Origin: Deltaproteobacteria bacterium
GTDB taxonomy: Bacteria > Myxococcota_A > UBA9042
Assembly (NCBI GenBank): GCA_020632665.1
Contig: JACKFC010000015.1
Span: 53,999 to 117,998 of the forward strand
Direction of reading: 5' to 3'
Length of the DNA stretch: 64,000 nucleotides
The notes beneath the pieces are model-generated. The model saw only the letters and a list, made by a program, of their open reading frames with translations, ran no database searches and was not told the DNA's origin. The translations under genes and the position numbers were made by a program. Below are positions 24,656 through 32,167 of this stretch, piece by piece. Positions within the stretch are counted from its first letter, which is position 1. The number at the start of each line of letters is the position of its first letter.

Positions 24656-26671
24656 CTAGAAGTCGATCGAGCTCTCGCCGGCGCGCTCGAAGATCAGATC
24701 GAGGTCGGCAGAATCGACGGTGAAGCTGCCGTCGCCGTCGAAGAGCTCGTCCCAGAGGGTGTTCGGGAAGAAGCTCTTCTTCCAGACGATGGTCCGGCGC
24801 TGGCGGAAGGCGCTCTCGATCAGGTCGACGCCGTCGACCATGCCGTCGAGGCTGACGTCGGCGCCGTCGAGGATGCGGAAGCGGCGGAGCAGGTGCCGGC
24901 TCACGTCGGGGCGGACGATGAGCGGCCGCGCCGTGGTCTCGAAGCTGACCACGCTGACCCAGCCGGTGTCGGGCGACAGGACGTCGACCGAGCGGGTCTC
25001 GACCTCGCCGCCGGCGTAGGTGATGCGCAGCGGCAGCTTGAAGCGCAGCGGCTTGGCGCCGAGCTGGGCCATCCGCAGTCGAACCTCGTAGCCGCCGCCT
25101 TCCTTTTCGACGACGCGCGCCGCGAATTCGACGTCGATCCGGCCCTTGCTGCCCCACCATTGGTCGAAGAACCAGCCGAGGTCGCGCCCCGACGACTTCT
25201 CCATCGCAGCGCGCAGATCGGCGACCTTGGCGTAGTCGCGATCGAAGGCCTTGGCGTAGATGGCGAGGCCCTCGAGCATCGTCTCTTCGCCGAGCTCGTA
25301 GCGCAGCATGTCCAGCACCACGGCACCCTTGTGGTAGACGATCGGCACGTACGCGGGCGAGGTATAGACGGTGGCCGAGCCGAGCGGGCGATCGTCGTTC
25401 TCGCCGACGGTATAGACGTAGCTGAGGTTGTCCTCGATCAGCTGGCTGCGGCTCTCGAGCGTCTTCTCGGTGTAGAGGCAGCTCGAGAATTCCGCGAGCG
25501 ACTCGGAGAGGCTGACATCGGCCGTGCCCATCGGCCGCGCGAGGTTGCCCCACCATTGGTGCGCGATCTCGTGTGCCGTCAGCTCGTTCCAGCTGGTCCA
25601 GCCCTGGGCGCCGGCCTGCGCGCCGAAGACGTTGCGCAGCATGAAGATGCCGGCGAGCGGGGCGTAGCCGCCGCCGAAGTTGTTCGCGACCTGGATCAGC
25701 GAGAGCCCGCTCCACGGGAAGGGCACGAAGCGCTCACCATAGAACGCCAGGATATCCTTTGCCGAGGCGAGCAGGCCGGTGGCAGCGCCCTTGTAGTCCT
25801 CCAGGGTCACGAGGCGCAGCCAGGGCTCGCCGGGCTTGTTCTGCCCCGGATCGGTGCCGGTGAAGGCGTAGGCGGCGATCGAGAAGCCGCCGTTCTCGGT
25901 CCGCTCGTTCTGCACGAAGGTCCAGCGCAGGCGCCCGTCCGGCTCCCACGTGAAGCCCTTGGGCTCGCCCGGAGCGGCCGCGGCGCGATCGGCCGGCGTC
26001 AGCACGTGCAGCGTCGAGGTATGCGGCGCGTGCAGGGCCTTGGCGTGGTCGGCGAAGACGCGGAAGAAGAGGACCTGCGAGAATTGATCGTCGAAGGTGC
26101 AGGTCCGCAGCAGCGTCGTCTTGGCGTTGCAGTCCAGGGTCGCGCCGTAGCGAATGGCGATCTTGCGGCTCTCACCGGGCTGCAGCGGCGGATCGAGCGT
26201 GACGTCGACGACGGTGATCTGGCCAAAGGGCGTATCGCTGCTCCAGGTGACCGTCGCGCCGTCCGCCAAGTGGACCGCCTCGATCGTGACGATGGGCAGC
26301 CGCAGGGCCACGCTGCCGGTGGCCTCGATCGCCTCCACCGTCACGGTCAATTCGACCGCGAGCCCGGGCACCGTCGGGTCGACGTCGACGGTCGCCTCTT
26401 GGTGACCGAGGCGCCAGCCCTGCTCGAGCAGCGCGCCGAACGAGGCGGAGACCGCCCCCCAGCCGAGCGCCGCGTTGGGATCGGGCAGTGGCTGCTCGCC
26501 GCGGGCGTCCGCCTCGTGCTGGTGATGCTGGGCGCGCGTCGCGAACGCCGAGCCGGGCAGCGGCGGCAAATCGAGGACGGGCAGCGGACCGGGCACGCTC
26601 GGCGCGGCGGCGGCGGGCGCGACCAGCAGCGCGAGGAGGGCGCAAACCAGGAGCGAGAGGGCGGCCTTCAT
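24656..26671 (-). CDS. Secreted M1-family metallopeptidase with C-terminal dockerin-like module
   Basis: 671-residue exported gluzincin peptidase. Signal peptide about residues 1-22 (cleavage near APAAAA). The zinc site is His367-Glu368-Ile-Ala-His371 in HEIAHQWWGN with Glu390 exactly 18 residues later, the M1 pattern, and Tyr446 in YHKGA is the likely transition-state residue. The GAMEN exopeptidase motif is replaced by GGGYAPLAG. The C-terminus holds two calcium-loop repeats: Asp605, Ser607, Asp609, Gly610, Val612, Asp613, Asp616, and Asp645, Asp647, Ser649, Val652, Asp653, Asp656, matching dockerin F-hand loops. A GGGAGG site precedes the ATG. The start overlaps the stop of the cohesin-like lipoprotein (ATGA). 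Confidence 0.93.
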   Translation of the reverse strand: MKAALSLLVCALLALLVAPAAAAPSVPGPLPVLDLPPLPGSAFATRAQHHQHEADARGEQPLPDPNAALGWGAVSASFGALLEQGWRLGHQEATVDVDPTVPGLAVELTVTVEAIEATGSVALRLPIVTIEAVHLADGATVTWSSDTPFGQITVVDVTLDPPLQPGESRKIAIRYGATLDCNAKTTLLRTCTFDDQFSQVLFFRVFADHAKALHAPHTSTLHVLTPADRAAAAPGEPKGFTWEPDGRLRWTFVQNERTENGGFSIAAYAFTGTDPGQNKPGEPWLRLVTLEDYKGAATGLLASAKDILAFYGERFVPFPWSGLSLIQVANNFGGGYAPLAGIFMLRNVFGAQAGAQGWTSWNELTAHEIAHQWWGNLARPMGTADVSLSESLAEFSSCLYTEKTLESRSQLIEDNLSYVYTVGENDDRPLGSATVYTSPAYVPIVYHKGAVVLDMLRYELGEETMLEGLAIYAKAFDRDYAKVADLRAAMEKSSGRDLGWFFDQWWGSKGRIDVEFAARVVEKEGGGYEVRLRMAQLGAKPLRFKLPLRITYAGGEVETRSVDVLSPDTGWVSVVSFETTARPLIVRPDVSRHLLRRFRILDGADVSLDGMVDGVDLIESAFRQRRTIVWKKSFFPNTLWDELFDGDGSFTVDSADLDLIFERAGESSIDF

Positions 26672-27324
26672 CGCGCACCTCCCGCGGCCGGACGAACCTC
26701 GAGGGCGGCCCAATCGAGCGCAAGCACCGTGTAGTCGGCCGAGCGGGCGAGCGTCCGCGCGGGATCGAAGGCGAGCGTCGTCGGCAGCGCACCGATCACG
26801 CGGAAGCGCAACGTCGCCCAGACCTGCTTGCCGACCTTCGCTCCCTCGAGCGGCGAATAGGGGCTGCCCCCTTCGCGGACGCGGGCGGCGCCGAGCAGGA
26901 CGCGATCCTTGCCCGCGTGGACCAAGGCGCGCGGCGCCCAGCCGTCCCCGGCCAAGACGGCGTGCTCCTTCGTGTCGATCAGCTCGAGCGCCGCGGGATC
27001 GAAGCGCAGGTGGCTCGCCGCGCCGAAGAGATCCGGGATGTCCAGGAGCAGCACCCGCACCTCGACTTCGACCGCGGCGTCGGCCTCGAAGACGGTGGCT
27101 TCCAGCCCGACCCGTGGGCCGCTGGCTGCGCCGGTGACGATAGCCGTCGTCGACGCCGCGCCGGCGCCGTCGACCGTGCCCGCGTCGGCGCCGACGTCGA
27201 GCGAGGCCGTGGCGTCGTCGTCGCCGGCTGGGGCGGCGTCACGGCAGCTCGTCAGCAGCAGGGCCGCTCCGAGCGCGATCACTGCGATCAGGGGCGTGGC
27301 GGTGGGTCGAGCGTGGCGAACCAT
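26668..27324 (-). CDS. Lipoprotein with cohesin-like domain
   Basis: 218-residue surface lipoprotein. Signal peptide with lipobox LTSC (Cys27), an acidic Ala/Asp linker to about residue 68, then a single beta-rich domain (about 70-212) reading like a cohesin: alternating Val in VEVEVRVLLLDIPDLFGAAS, the hallmark LRFDPAALELID, RVLLGAARV, and QVWATLRFRVIG in the later strands. Cohesins bind dockerins in cellulosomes and other assemblies. The next gene encodes an M1 peptidase ending in dockerin-like repeats and the two genes overlap as ATGA. Inference: this lipoprotein tethers the peptidase to the cell surface. AGGAGG lies upstream of the ATG at 27324. Confidence 0.85.
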   Translation of the reverse strand: MVRHARPTATPLIAVIALGAALLLTSCRDAAPAGDDDATASLDVGADAGTVDGAGAASTTAIVTGAASGPRVGLEATVFEADAAVEVEVRVLLLDIPDLFGAASHLRFDPAALELIDTKEHAVLAGDGWAPRALVHAGKDRVLLGAARVREGGSPYSPLEGAKVGKQVWATLRFRVIGALPTTLAFDPARTLARSADYTVLALDWAALEVRPAAGGAR

Positions 27325-27449
27325 GGCGATGCTGCCTCCTCTGGCTGCGAATCGGCGGCCCTTCGGGCCGGAGCGGCGCGGACCGTACACGCGCCTTCGA
27401 CGAGCGGCCAGCGAAAATCTCAGGACCGTTGATCTTCCGTGGGGGTGTC

Positions 27450-27477
27450 GGCAACCCAATGGTACGATGCGCGTCTA
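27450..27477 (+). promoter_or_regulatory. Candidate ECF-type promoter of the sigma factor operon
   Basis: GGCAACC (27450-27456), a 15-bp gap and CGTCTA (27472-27477) resemble the -35 GGAAC and -10 CGTC elements used by many ECF sigma factors. The site would make the operon self-activating. The leader would be only about 12 nt. Confidence 0.45.
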
Positions 27478-27487
27478 CGCGTAGACG
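27472..27487. promoter_or_regulatory. Perfect 16-bp palindrome before the sigma factor gene
   Basis: CGTCTACG followed directly by its complement CGTAGACG, ending one base before the GGAGG ribosome site. It overlaps the candidate ECF -10 element, so it could be an operator, or a hairpin at the very start of the mRNA. Confidence 0.5.
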
Positions 27488-27496
27488 GAGGCGAGA

Positions 27497-28120
27497 ATGG
27501 CGAGCCTGCAAGTCAGCGACGAACGAGCAAGAGAGGACGCGATCGACGAACGGCTCGTCGCGTCCTTTCAGCGGGGCAACTCGCACGCGCTCAGTGAGCT
27601 CTACCGCCGGCACGGCCGACGGGTCGAGTCGGTGGCCCGCAACGTCATCGGCCCGAGCGACGAGCTCGAGGACGTGGTGCAGGACGTCTTCATCGAGCTG
27701 CACCGCTCGCTGCACCGCTTCCGCGGCGACGCCCGCTTCACGACCTGGCTGCACCGGGTGACGGTCAACGTCGCGCTGCAGCACCTGCGGCGTGGCAAGC
27801 GCAAGGGCTGGCTGCGCTGGCTCGGCCTCGATCAGATCACCCAGGGGCAGACCGCGCGCGTGCCGGCCGGCGATCGCCAGGTCGAAGCCCGCGAGACGGT
27901 GCGCGCGCTCTACGGCGCGCTCGACCAAGTCAGCGAAAAGAAGCGCGTGGTCTTCACGCTCTACGAACTCGAGGGGATGTCGCTCGAAGACATCGCCGCA
28001 ACCGTCGGCACCTCGATCAACACGGTCAAGAGCCGCCTGCATCACGCGAGGCGGGAGATCTTCGGCGAGCTGGACAGCAAGGGCCTCTTGCCCACGCACA
28101 CGCTCTCGGTGGTGAAGTGA
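27497..28120 (+). CDS. ECF-family RNA polymerase sigma factor
   Basis: 207-residue extracytoplasmic-function sigma factor. Region 2 spans about residues 20-90 (ALSELYRRHGRRVESVARN, DELEDVVQDVFIELHRSLHRFRGDARFTTWLHRVTVNVALQHLRR, with the usual region 2.4 pattern). Region 4 spans about 130-195 (LDQVSEKKRVVFTLYELEGMSLEDIAATVGTSINTVKSRLHHARRE). The ATG has GGAGG 5 bases upstream. Its TGA overlaps the start of the anti-sigma gene by one base (TGATG), so the pair is translationally coupled. The regulon is unknown; the nearest plausible targets are neighbouring envelope genes. Confidence 0.95.
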   Translation: MASLQVSDERAREDAIDERLVASFQRGNSHALSELYRRHGRRVESVARNVIGPSDELEDVVQDVFIELHRSLHRFRGDARFTTWLHRVTVNVALQHLRRGKRKGWLRWLGLDQITQGQTARVPAGDRQVEARETVRALYGALDQVSEKKRVVFTLYELEGMSLEDIAATVGTSINTVKSRLHHARREIFGELDSKGLLPTHTLSVVK

Positions 28121-29376
28121 TGATGACGCACGACGAAACGATGGGCGTCTGCCTGGACGAAGAGCTCCTCTTCGCGCTCGGCGACGAGCGGAGCGACCTC
28201 GACCCGGCCGTCCGTGAGGCAGCAACCGAGCATGCCGCGCGGTGCGCACATTGCGCTGCGCAGATGCAGGAGCAGCGGCGGTTCCGCACCCTGCTGCTGC
28301 GGGCCCGGGTGCCCGGGCTCGGCGCCGAGCAATGGCGTGCCCTGGACCAGCGCATCGGCATGTTGGGGACCGAGCCGCAGCCGCGGCGGGTCTCGATCGG
28401 CGCGCGGACGTATTGGGGCCTGACCCTCGCCGCCGCCGCGGTGGCTGTGGTGGTCGGGGTCGGTCGCTTCCTCGATCAGCAGGCTGCAGAGGCGAGCGCG
28501 GCCTCGGTTGCATCGACTGCGCCGGATCGTGCGGTGGCGGTCACGCCGACAGGCGCGATCGCGCCGGCGCTCGGGGTGGTGCGGGTGGACGGCACGGTCG
28601 CGGTGATCGACGGCGCCGGTCTGGAGGCCGGTGCCTTGCAGCCGGGCGCGAACCTGGCGGTGGGGTCGACCTTGCGCGCCGATGCGCCGGCACGGATCGC
28701 GCTGGCCGGGACGGCGGTGCTGGACCTCGCGGCCGGCACCGAAGTCCGTGTCGACGCGGCGAATACACGCGACTTCTTCGTCCGCATTCGACACGGCGAG
28801 GTTGGGCTGCAGGTCGACAAGCGTGCGCCGGAGCAGCGCTTCGCCGTGCTGGCCGGCTCGTACCGCGCCGCGGTGGTCGGTACGCAGTTCCGGGTGCGGC
28901 TCGGCGAGGACGCCAGCGTCGAGGTCGAGGTCCGTGAGGGCGCCGTGCGGGTGGACGAGGCAGCACAGGGCGATTCGGTGCGGGCCGAGACGACCGTGGT
29001 CGTCCGCGCCGGCCGACGCTGGCAGGCGCGTGGCGGCCAGATCTTGGTCGGCCCGATCCCGTCTGCCGACGCACCCACGGCGATTCCGGGGTCCGCTGCG
29101 AACCACGTGCAGGCCGAGTCGAGCGATCCGGAGGCAGGCGATGGCGAAGAGACGCCGAACCGGGCGAGCCAGCGTTCTGCCGGCGAGCGACGCGCCGTCA
29201 TGGGCGCGCGCGCCATCGGTGGTGTGCACAGCGACGGGACGGTCTTCGCGGCCGACGGCCTGCCGATGGCACCGACGCCCGCGCCGGCGCCGAAGCATCG
29301 CGTGCTGATCGAGGTTCCGCCGCAGGCCATGACGGCCGAGGAGATCCGGCGCGCGAAGGCTGCCGAACACCGTTGA
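28120..29376 (+). CDS. Membrane anti-sigma factor with zinc-finger and FecR domain
   Basis: 418-residue probable regulator of the adjacent sigma factor. The N-terminal cytoplasmic part has the HxxxCxxC zinc anti-sigma motif (EHAARCAHC, about residues 38-46). A single transmembrane helix lies near residues 98-117. The periplasmic part contains a FecR-like beta domain at about 190-290 with RIRHGEVGLQVDK and VVGTQFRVRLGEDASVEVEVREGAVRV, then a Glu/Ser-rich tail. A GTG one codon upstream (28117) is also in frame, but the ATG at 28120 gives the usual TGATG coupling. It is expected to hold the sigma factor at the membrane until a signal reaches the FecR domain. Confidence 0.88.
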   Translation: MMTHDETMGVCLDEELLFALGDERSDLDPAVREAATEHAARCAHCAAQMQEQRRFRTLLLRARVPGLGAEQWRALDQRIGMLGTEPQPRRVSIGARTYWGLTLAAAAVAVVVGVGRFLDQQAAEASAASVASTAPDRAVAVTPTGAIAPALGVVRVDGTVAVIDGAGLEAGALQPGANLAVGSTLRADAPARIALAGTAVLDLAAGTEVRVDAANTRDFFVRIRHGEVGLQVDKRAPEQRFAVLAGSYRAAVVGTQFRVRLGEDASVEVEVREGAVRVDEAAQGDSVRAETTVVVRAGRRWQARGGQILVGPIPSADAPTAIPGSAANHVQAESSDPEAGDGEETPNRASQRSAGERRAVMGARAIGGVHSDGTVFAADGLPMAPTPAPAPKHRVLIEVPPQAMTAEEIRRAKAAEHR

Positions 29377-29400
29377 TGGCGGACCGCGCAGACCGAGGCT

Positions 29401-29925
29401 TCAGAAGTCGAGGGTGCCGGCGCCGCCGCGATGCCACGCGAAGCCGATGCAGAGTTGCAGCGTATCGCCCCCCCGGTTGACGGCGAGGCGCTCCCACGCG
29501 ACGCGGGCCTGCCACGAGAAAGCGCGGCTGCTGCGATAGGCCACGCCGGCGCCCGCGCGCAGCAGCAGCCCGCCACTCCAGACTTCTGGATGGACGCCGT
29601 AGCCGGCGCCCAGCTCGAGCCATGGCACCCAGGTCAGCGCGTCGATCGCGACCCGGACCTCGCCCCGTGCCGCGAGGCGGTGCGGCAGGGTGGCGTCGGT
29701 GACGGTGAAGCTGCCGTCGAGGGCAGCGCCGAACGCGACGAGATCGCTCCACCACCAAGCGGACGAGAGGGCGGCGCCGATCCGGCCCGAGCCGTCGAGC
29801 AGCAGCGACCCGGCGAGTTCGCGCTCGCCCGTGCTGGCCTGTGCGGGGGCGATCGTCATGGCGACGGCCGCGCACACCAGCGCAGCGGCGAGGCGGCGTC
29901 GCGTTGCCGGCCGGCTAGGACGCAT
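29401..29925 (-). CDS. Small outer-membrane beta-barrel-like protein
   Basis: 174-residue exported protein of unknown role. The signal peptide spans about residues 1-30 (LAAALVCAAVAMTIAPAQAS). The rest alternates hydrophobic and polar residues with many aromatic and Gly residues, and ends in Phe (GGAGTLDF), the typical C-terminus of an outer-membrane barrel. Repeating turn-like GAG/GGLLLRAGAGVAYR stretches support a barrel of about eight strands. Its ATG lies inside the end of ligA (11-bp overlap) with GAGG 9 bases upstream. Confidence 0.72.
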   Translation of the reverse strand: MRPSRPATRRRLAAALVCAAVAMTIAPAQASTGERELAGSLLLDGSGRIGAALSSAWWWSDLVAFGAALDGSFTVTDATLPHRLAARGEVRVAIDALTWVPWLELGAGYGVHPEVWSGGLLLRAGAGVAYRSSRAFSWQARVAWERLAVNRGGDTLQLCIGFAWHRGGAGTLDF

Positions 29926-31975
29926 CGCCCTGCACCTCGTCGAAGAAATCCGCCTCGGCGACGATCTTCAGCGTGCCGTTGGCCTCCGCCAGCTTGCGCG
30001 CCTTCTTCAGCTTCGACGACGGCGGGTCCGCGGTGAGCTCGTCGCCCCCGACGACGAGCAGCGTCGTCTCGGCGGTGACCGAGCTGCCGGCGACGCCCCC
30101 CATCCGGGTGACCAATTGCTGCGCGTCGCGGCGGCCCATGCGCTCCAGCTTACCGGTGAAGACGACGACTTCGCCGGCGAGCGCTCCCCCGGTCGCGGCG
30201 GCGGGCGCGTCGCGCACGATCTCGACATGGTGCAGCAAGCGATCGATCAGCGGCCCAGCGTCCTGCAGCCCATCGGCGATGCGCTCGGCGGTGAGCTCGC
30301 CGAGCGAGTGGATCGCGGCGAGCTCTTCGCGTGGCAGGGCGCGCAGCTCGGCGAGGGTGTAGCGCGAGGCGAGGAGTTGCGCCGCGTGGCGGCCCAGCGT
30401 CTCGATGCCGAGCGCGACGAGGAAGGTCGGTAGCGGCACCTGCCGCCGCGCCGCCACCTGGGCGACCAGCTTGTTCGCAGATGTCTCGGCCATCCGTGGC
30501 AGCACGAGGAGCGCCTCGGGACGCAGGCGATAGAGGTCGGCGGCGTCGTGGAGCAGCCCCGCGGCGAGCAGCGCGTCGAGGATCTTCGGCCCGAAACCGT
30601 CGATCTCGAGCGCCGCTGTATAGTGGAAGAGCTGCGCACGGAGCACCGGCGGGCAATCGCCCGGCGCGCTGCAATGCAGCGTTCGGGTCTCGACGTCCTC
30701 ACCAGCGACGCGTCGCATGCTGCTGCGCACCTCGGTCGCGGCGCCGCAACCGGGACAGGCTGCCGGCGGCACGATCTCGGCGTCGCCGCCGCCGCGAGAG
30801 CCCTCGACGTGGGGGATCACGCCGCCGCGACGGGTCAGCAGCAGCGTGTCGCCGATTCGCAGCGTGAGTCGCTCGACGTTGGAGAGGTTGTGCAGCGTGG
30901 CGCGGCTGATCGTGGCGCCGGAGAGCGCGACCGGCTCGACCAGCGCGACCGGCGTGATCGTGCCGGTGCGGGAGACGCTCCACTCCACGCCGACCAACCT
31001 GCTCTCGCCAGAGTCGCCCTGGAACTTCCACGCGATCGCAAAGCGCGGATGGTGCCCGGTGACGCCGAGCCGGCGCTGCGTCGCGACGTCGTCGATCTTG
31101 AAGACGACGCCGTCGGTCTCGTAGTCGAGCGCGGCGCGGCGTTGCTCCCAATGCGTGAAGACGGCCTCGCTCGCGCCGGCGGAGCAGGTCTGGCTCGGTG
31201 CCGGCGTGAAGCCCAGCGCGTGCAGTCGCTCGGTCTTCTCGGCCTCGGAGGCGACTTCGACACCGAGCAAATCATAGGCGAAGAAGCGCAGCGATTCGGG
31301 CGGGACGCCGCCGCTCTCCTTCGCCTTCAGCGCGCCGGCGGCGACGTTGCGTGGGTTGGCAAAGAGCTCGGCCACCTCGGCGAAAGCGGAGAGCGGCATG
31401 TAGACCTCGCCGCGGACCTCGATCGGCGCGTCGCCGAGCAGCTCGGTGGGCAGCTGGGCAGGGACGCCGGGGATCCGCCGCACGTTGCGGCCGATGTCTT
31501 CACCGCGCCGTCCGTCGCCACGGGTCGCGGCCAGCTCGAAGCGGCCGGTGCCGTCGTAGCGAATCGAGACGGCGGCGCCGTCGATCTTCGGGCTCGCACG
31601 CAGCACGAGCGTTCCGTCCTTCGCCCACTCCATCAGCTCGGTGAAGCCGTAACATTTGTCGAGCGAGAGCATCGGCGCGCGGTGCTCGATCCGCTCACCG
31701 TCCGCGGTCCCGTCGCCGCCGCCGATGGCAGCCAGCACGGCGCTGGTCGGTCGCAGCGCGGCGAGCCGACGCACCAGCGCGTCGTAGACCTGGTCCGGGA
31801 TCTCGGCGTCGTCGAGGTCGTGGTAGCGATGATCGTGGTAGCGGATCACCGCCTCGAGCTGGTCGGCGTCGAGGTCGGCGGCAGGCAGGTCGGCAAAGGA
31901 GGGGCGTTGCAAGGGCGGCTCCGGTCTGTGCGCGCGCGCTCGCGCGGCCAGCGCACCATGCCGCGACGGGCGCAT
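29915..31975 (-). CDS. ligA: NAD-dependent DNA ligase LigA
   Basis: Seals nicks in replication and repair using NAD. About 686 residues, normal for the family. The N-terminal Ia domain begins LEAVIRYHDHRYHDLDDAEIPD. The adenylation motif SPKIDGAAVSIRYDG carries the active-site Lys; RGEVYMPL, KETDGVVFKI-like YETDGVVFKIDD and WKFQGD follow. A four-Cys zinc finger (CPGCG and CSAPGDC), helix-hairpin-helix repeats and a C-terminal BRCT domain (VVVFTGKLERMGR) are present. The ATG at 31975 is used, but no ribosome site is visible; an in-frame TTG at 31912 has GGAG 6 bases upstream and would give 665 residues. A tRNA gene bounds the 5' side. Confidence 0.95.
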   Translation of the reverse strand: MRPSRHGALAARARAHRPEPPLQRPSFADLPAADLDADQLEAVIRYHDHRYHDLDDAEIPDQVYDALVRRLAALRPTSAVLAAIGGGDGTADGERIEHRAPMLSLDKCYGFTELMEWAKDGTLVLRASPKIDGAAVSIRYDGTGRFELAATRGDGRRGEDIGRNVRRIPGVPAQLPTELLGDAPIEVRGEVYMPLSAFAEVAELFANPRNVAAGALKAKESGGVPPESLRFFAYDLLGVEVASEAEKTERLHALGFTPAPSQTCSAGASEAVFTHWEQRRAALDYETDGVVFKIDDVATQRRLGVTGHHPRFAIAWKFQGDSGESRLVGVEWSVSRTGTITPVALVEPVALSGATISRATLHNLSNVERLTLRIGDTLLLTRRGGVIPHVEGSRGGGDAEIVPPAACPGCGAATEVRSSMRRVAGEDVETRTLHCSAPGDCPPVLRAQLFHYTAALEIDGFGPKILDALLAAGLLHDAADLYRLRPEALLVLPRMAETSANKLVAQVAARRQVPLPTFLVALGIETLGRHAAQLLASRYTLAELRALPREELAAIHSLGELTAERIADGLQDAGPLIDRLLHHVEIVRDAPAAATGGALAGEVVVFTGKLERMGRRDAQQLVTRMGGVAGSSVTAETTLLVVGGDELTADPPSSKLKKARKLAEANGTLKIVAEADFFDEVQGDAS

Positions 31976-32008
31976 ACGCGCCAGCTTGCGCGCGATCGAC
32001 CGCGCTGC

Positions 32009-32014
32009 TAGCCT
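32009..32014 (+). promoter_or_regulatory. Candidate -10 box for tRNA-Arg (with -35 at 31986-31991)
   Basis: TTGCGC (31986-31991), a 17-bp spacer and TAGCCT (32009-32014). The predicted transcription start is about 9 bp before the tRNA. The -10 equals that of the Cys-rich lipoprotein promoter. Confidence 0.45.
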
Positions 32015-32029
32015 CCCGCCGCTTTCGAG

Positions 32030-32103
32030 GTCCCCGTAGCTCAACCGGATAGAGCGTTCGCCTCCTAAGCGAAAGGCTACAGGTTCGATTCCTGTCGGGG
32101 ACG
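32030..32103 (+). tRNA. tRNA-Arg (anticodon CCT)
   Basis: Cloverleaf with acceptor GTCCCCG/CGGGGAC, D arm AGCTC..GAGC, anticodon stem TTCGC/GCGAA enclosing loop CTCCTAA (anticodon CCT, codon AGG), and T arm with GGTTCGATTCC. CCA is not encoded (the gene is followed by CCTT). Confidence 0.96.
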
Positions 32104-32167
32104 CCTTGCCACCGCGCCGACACCTCGCACCTGCGGCGCGCACACCACCTGCGAGGAAACGCACAGC

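Noticed and set aside
23213..26734. About 1173-codon plus-strand open frame opposite rimO and the M1 peptidase
   Set aside because: Antisense shadow; the minus strand shows intact catalytic motifs of two known families.
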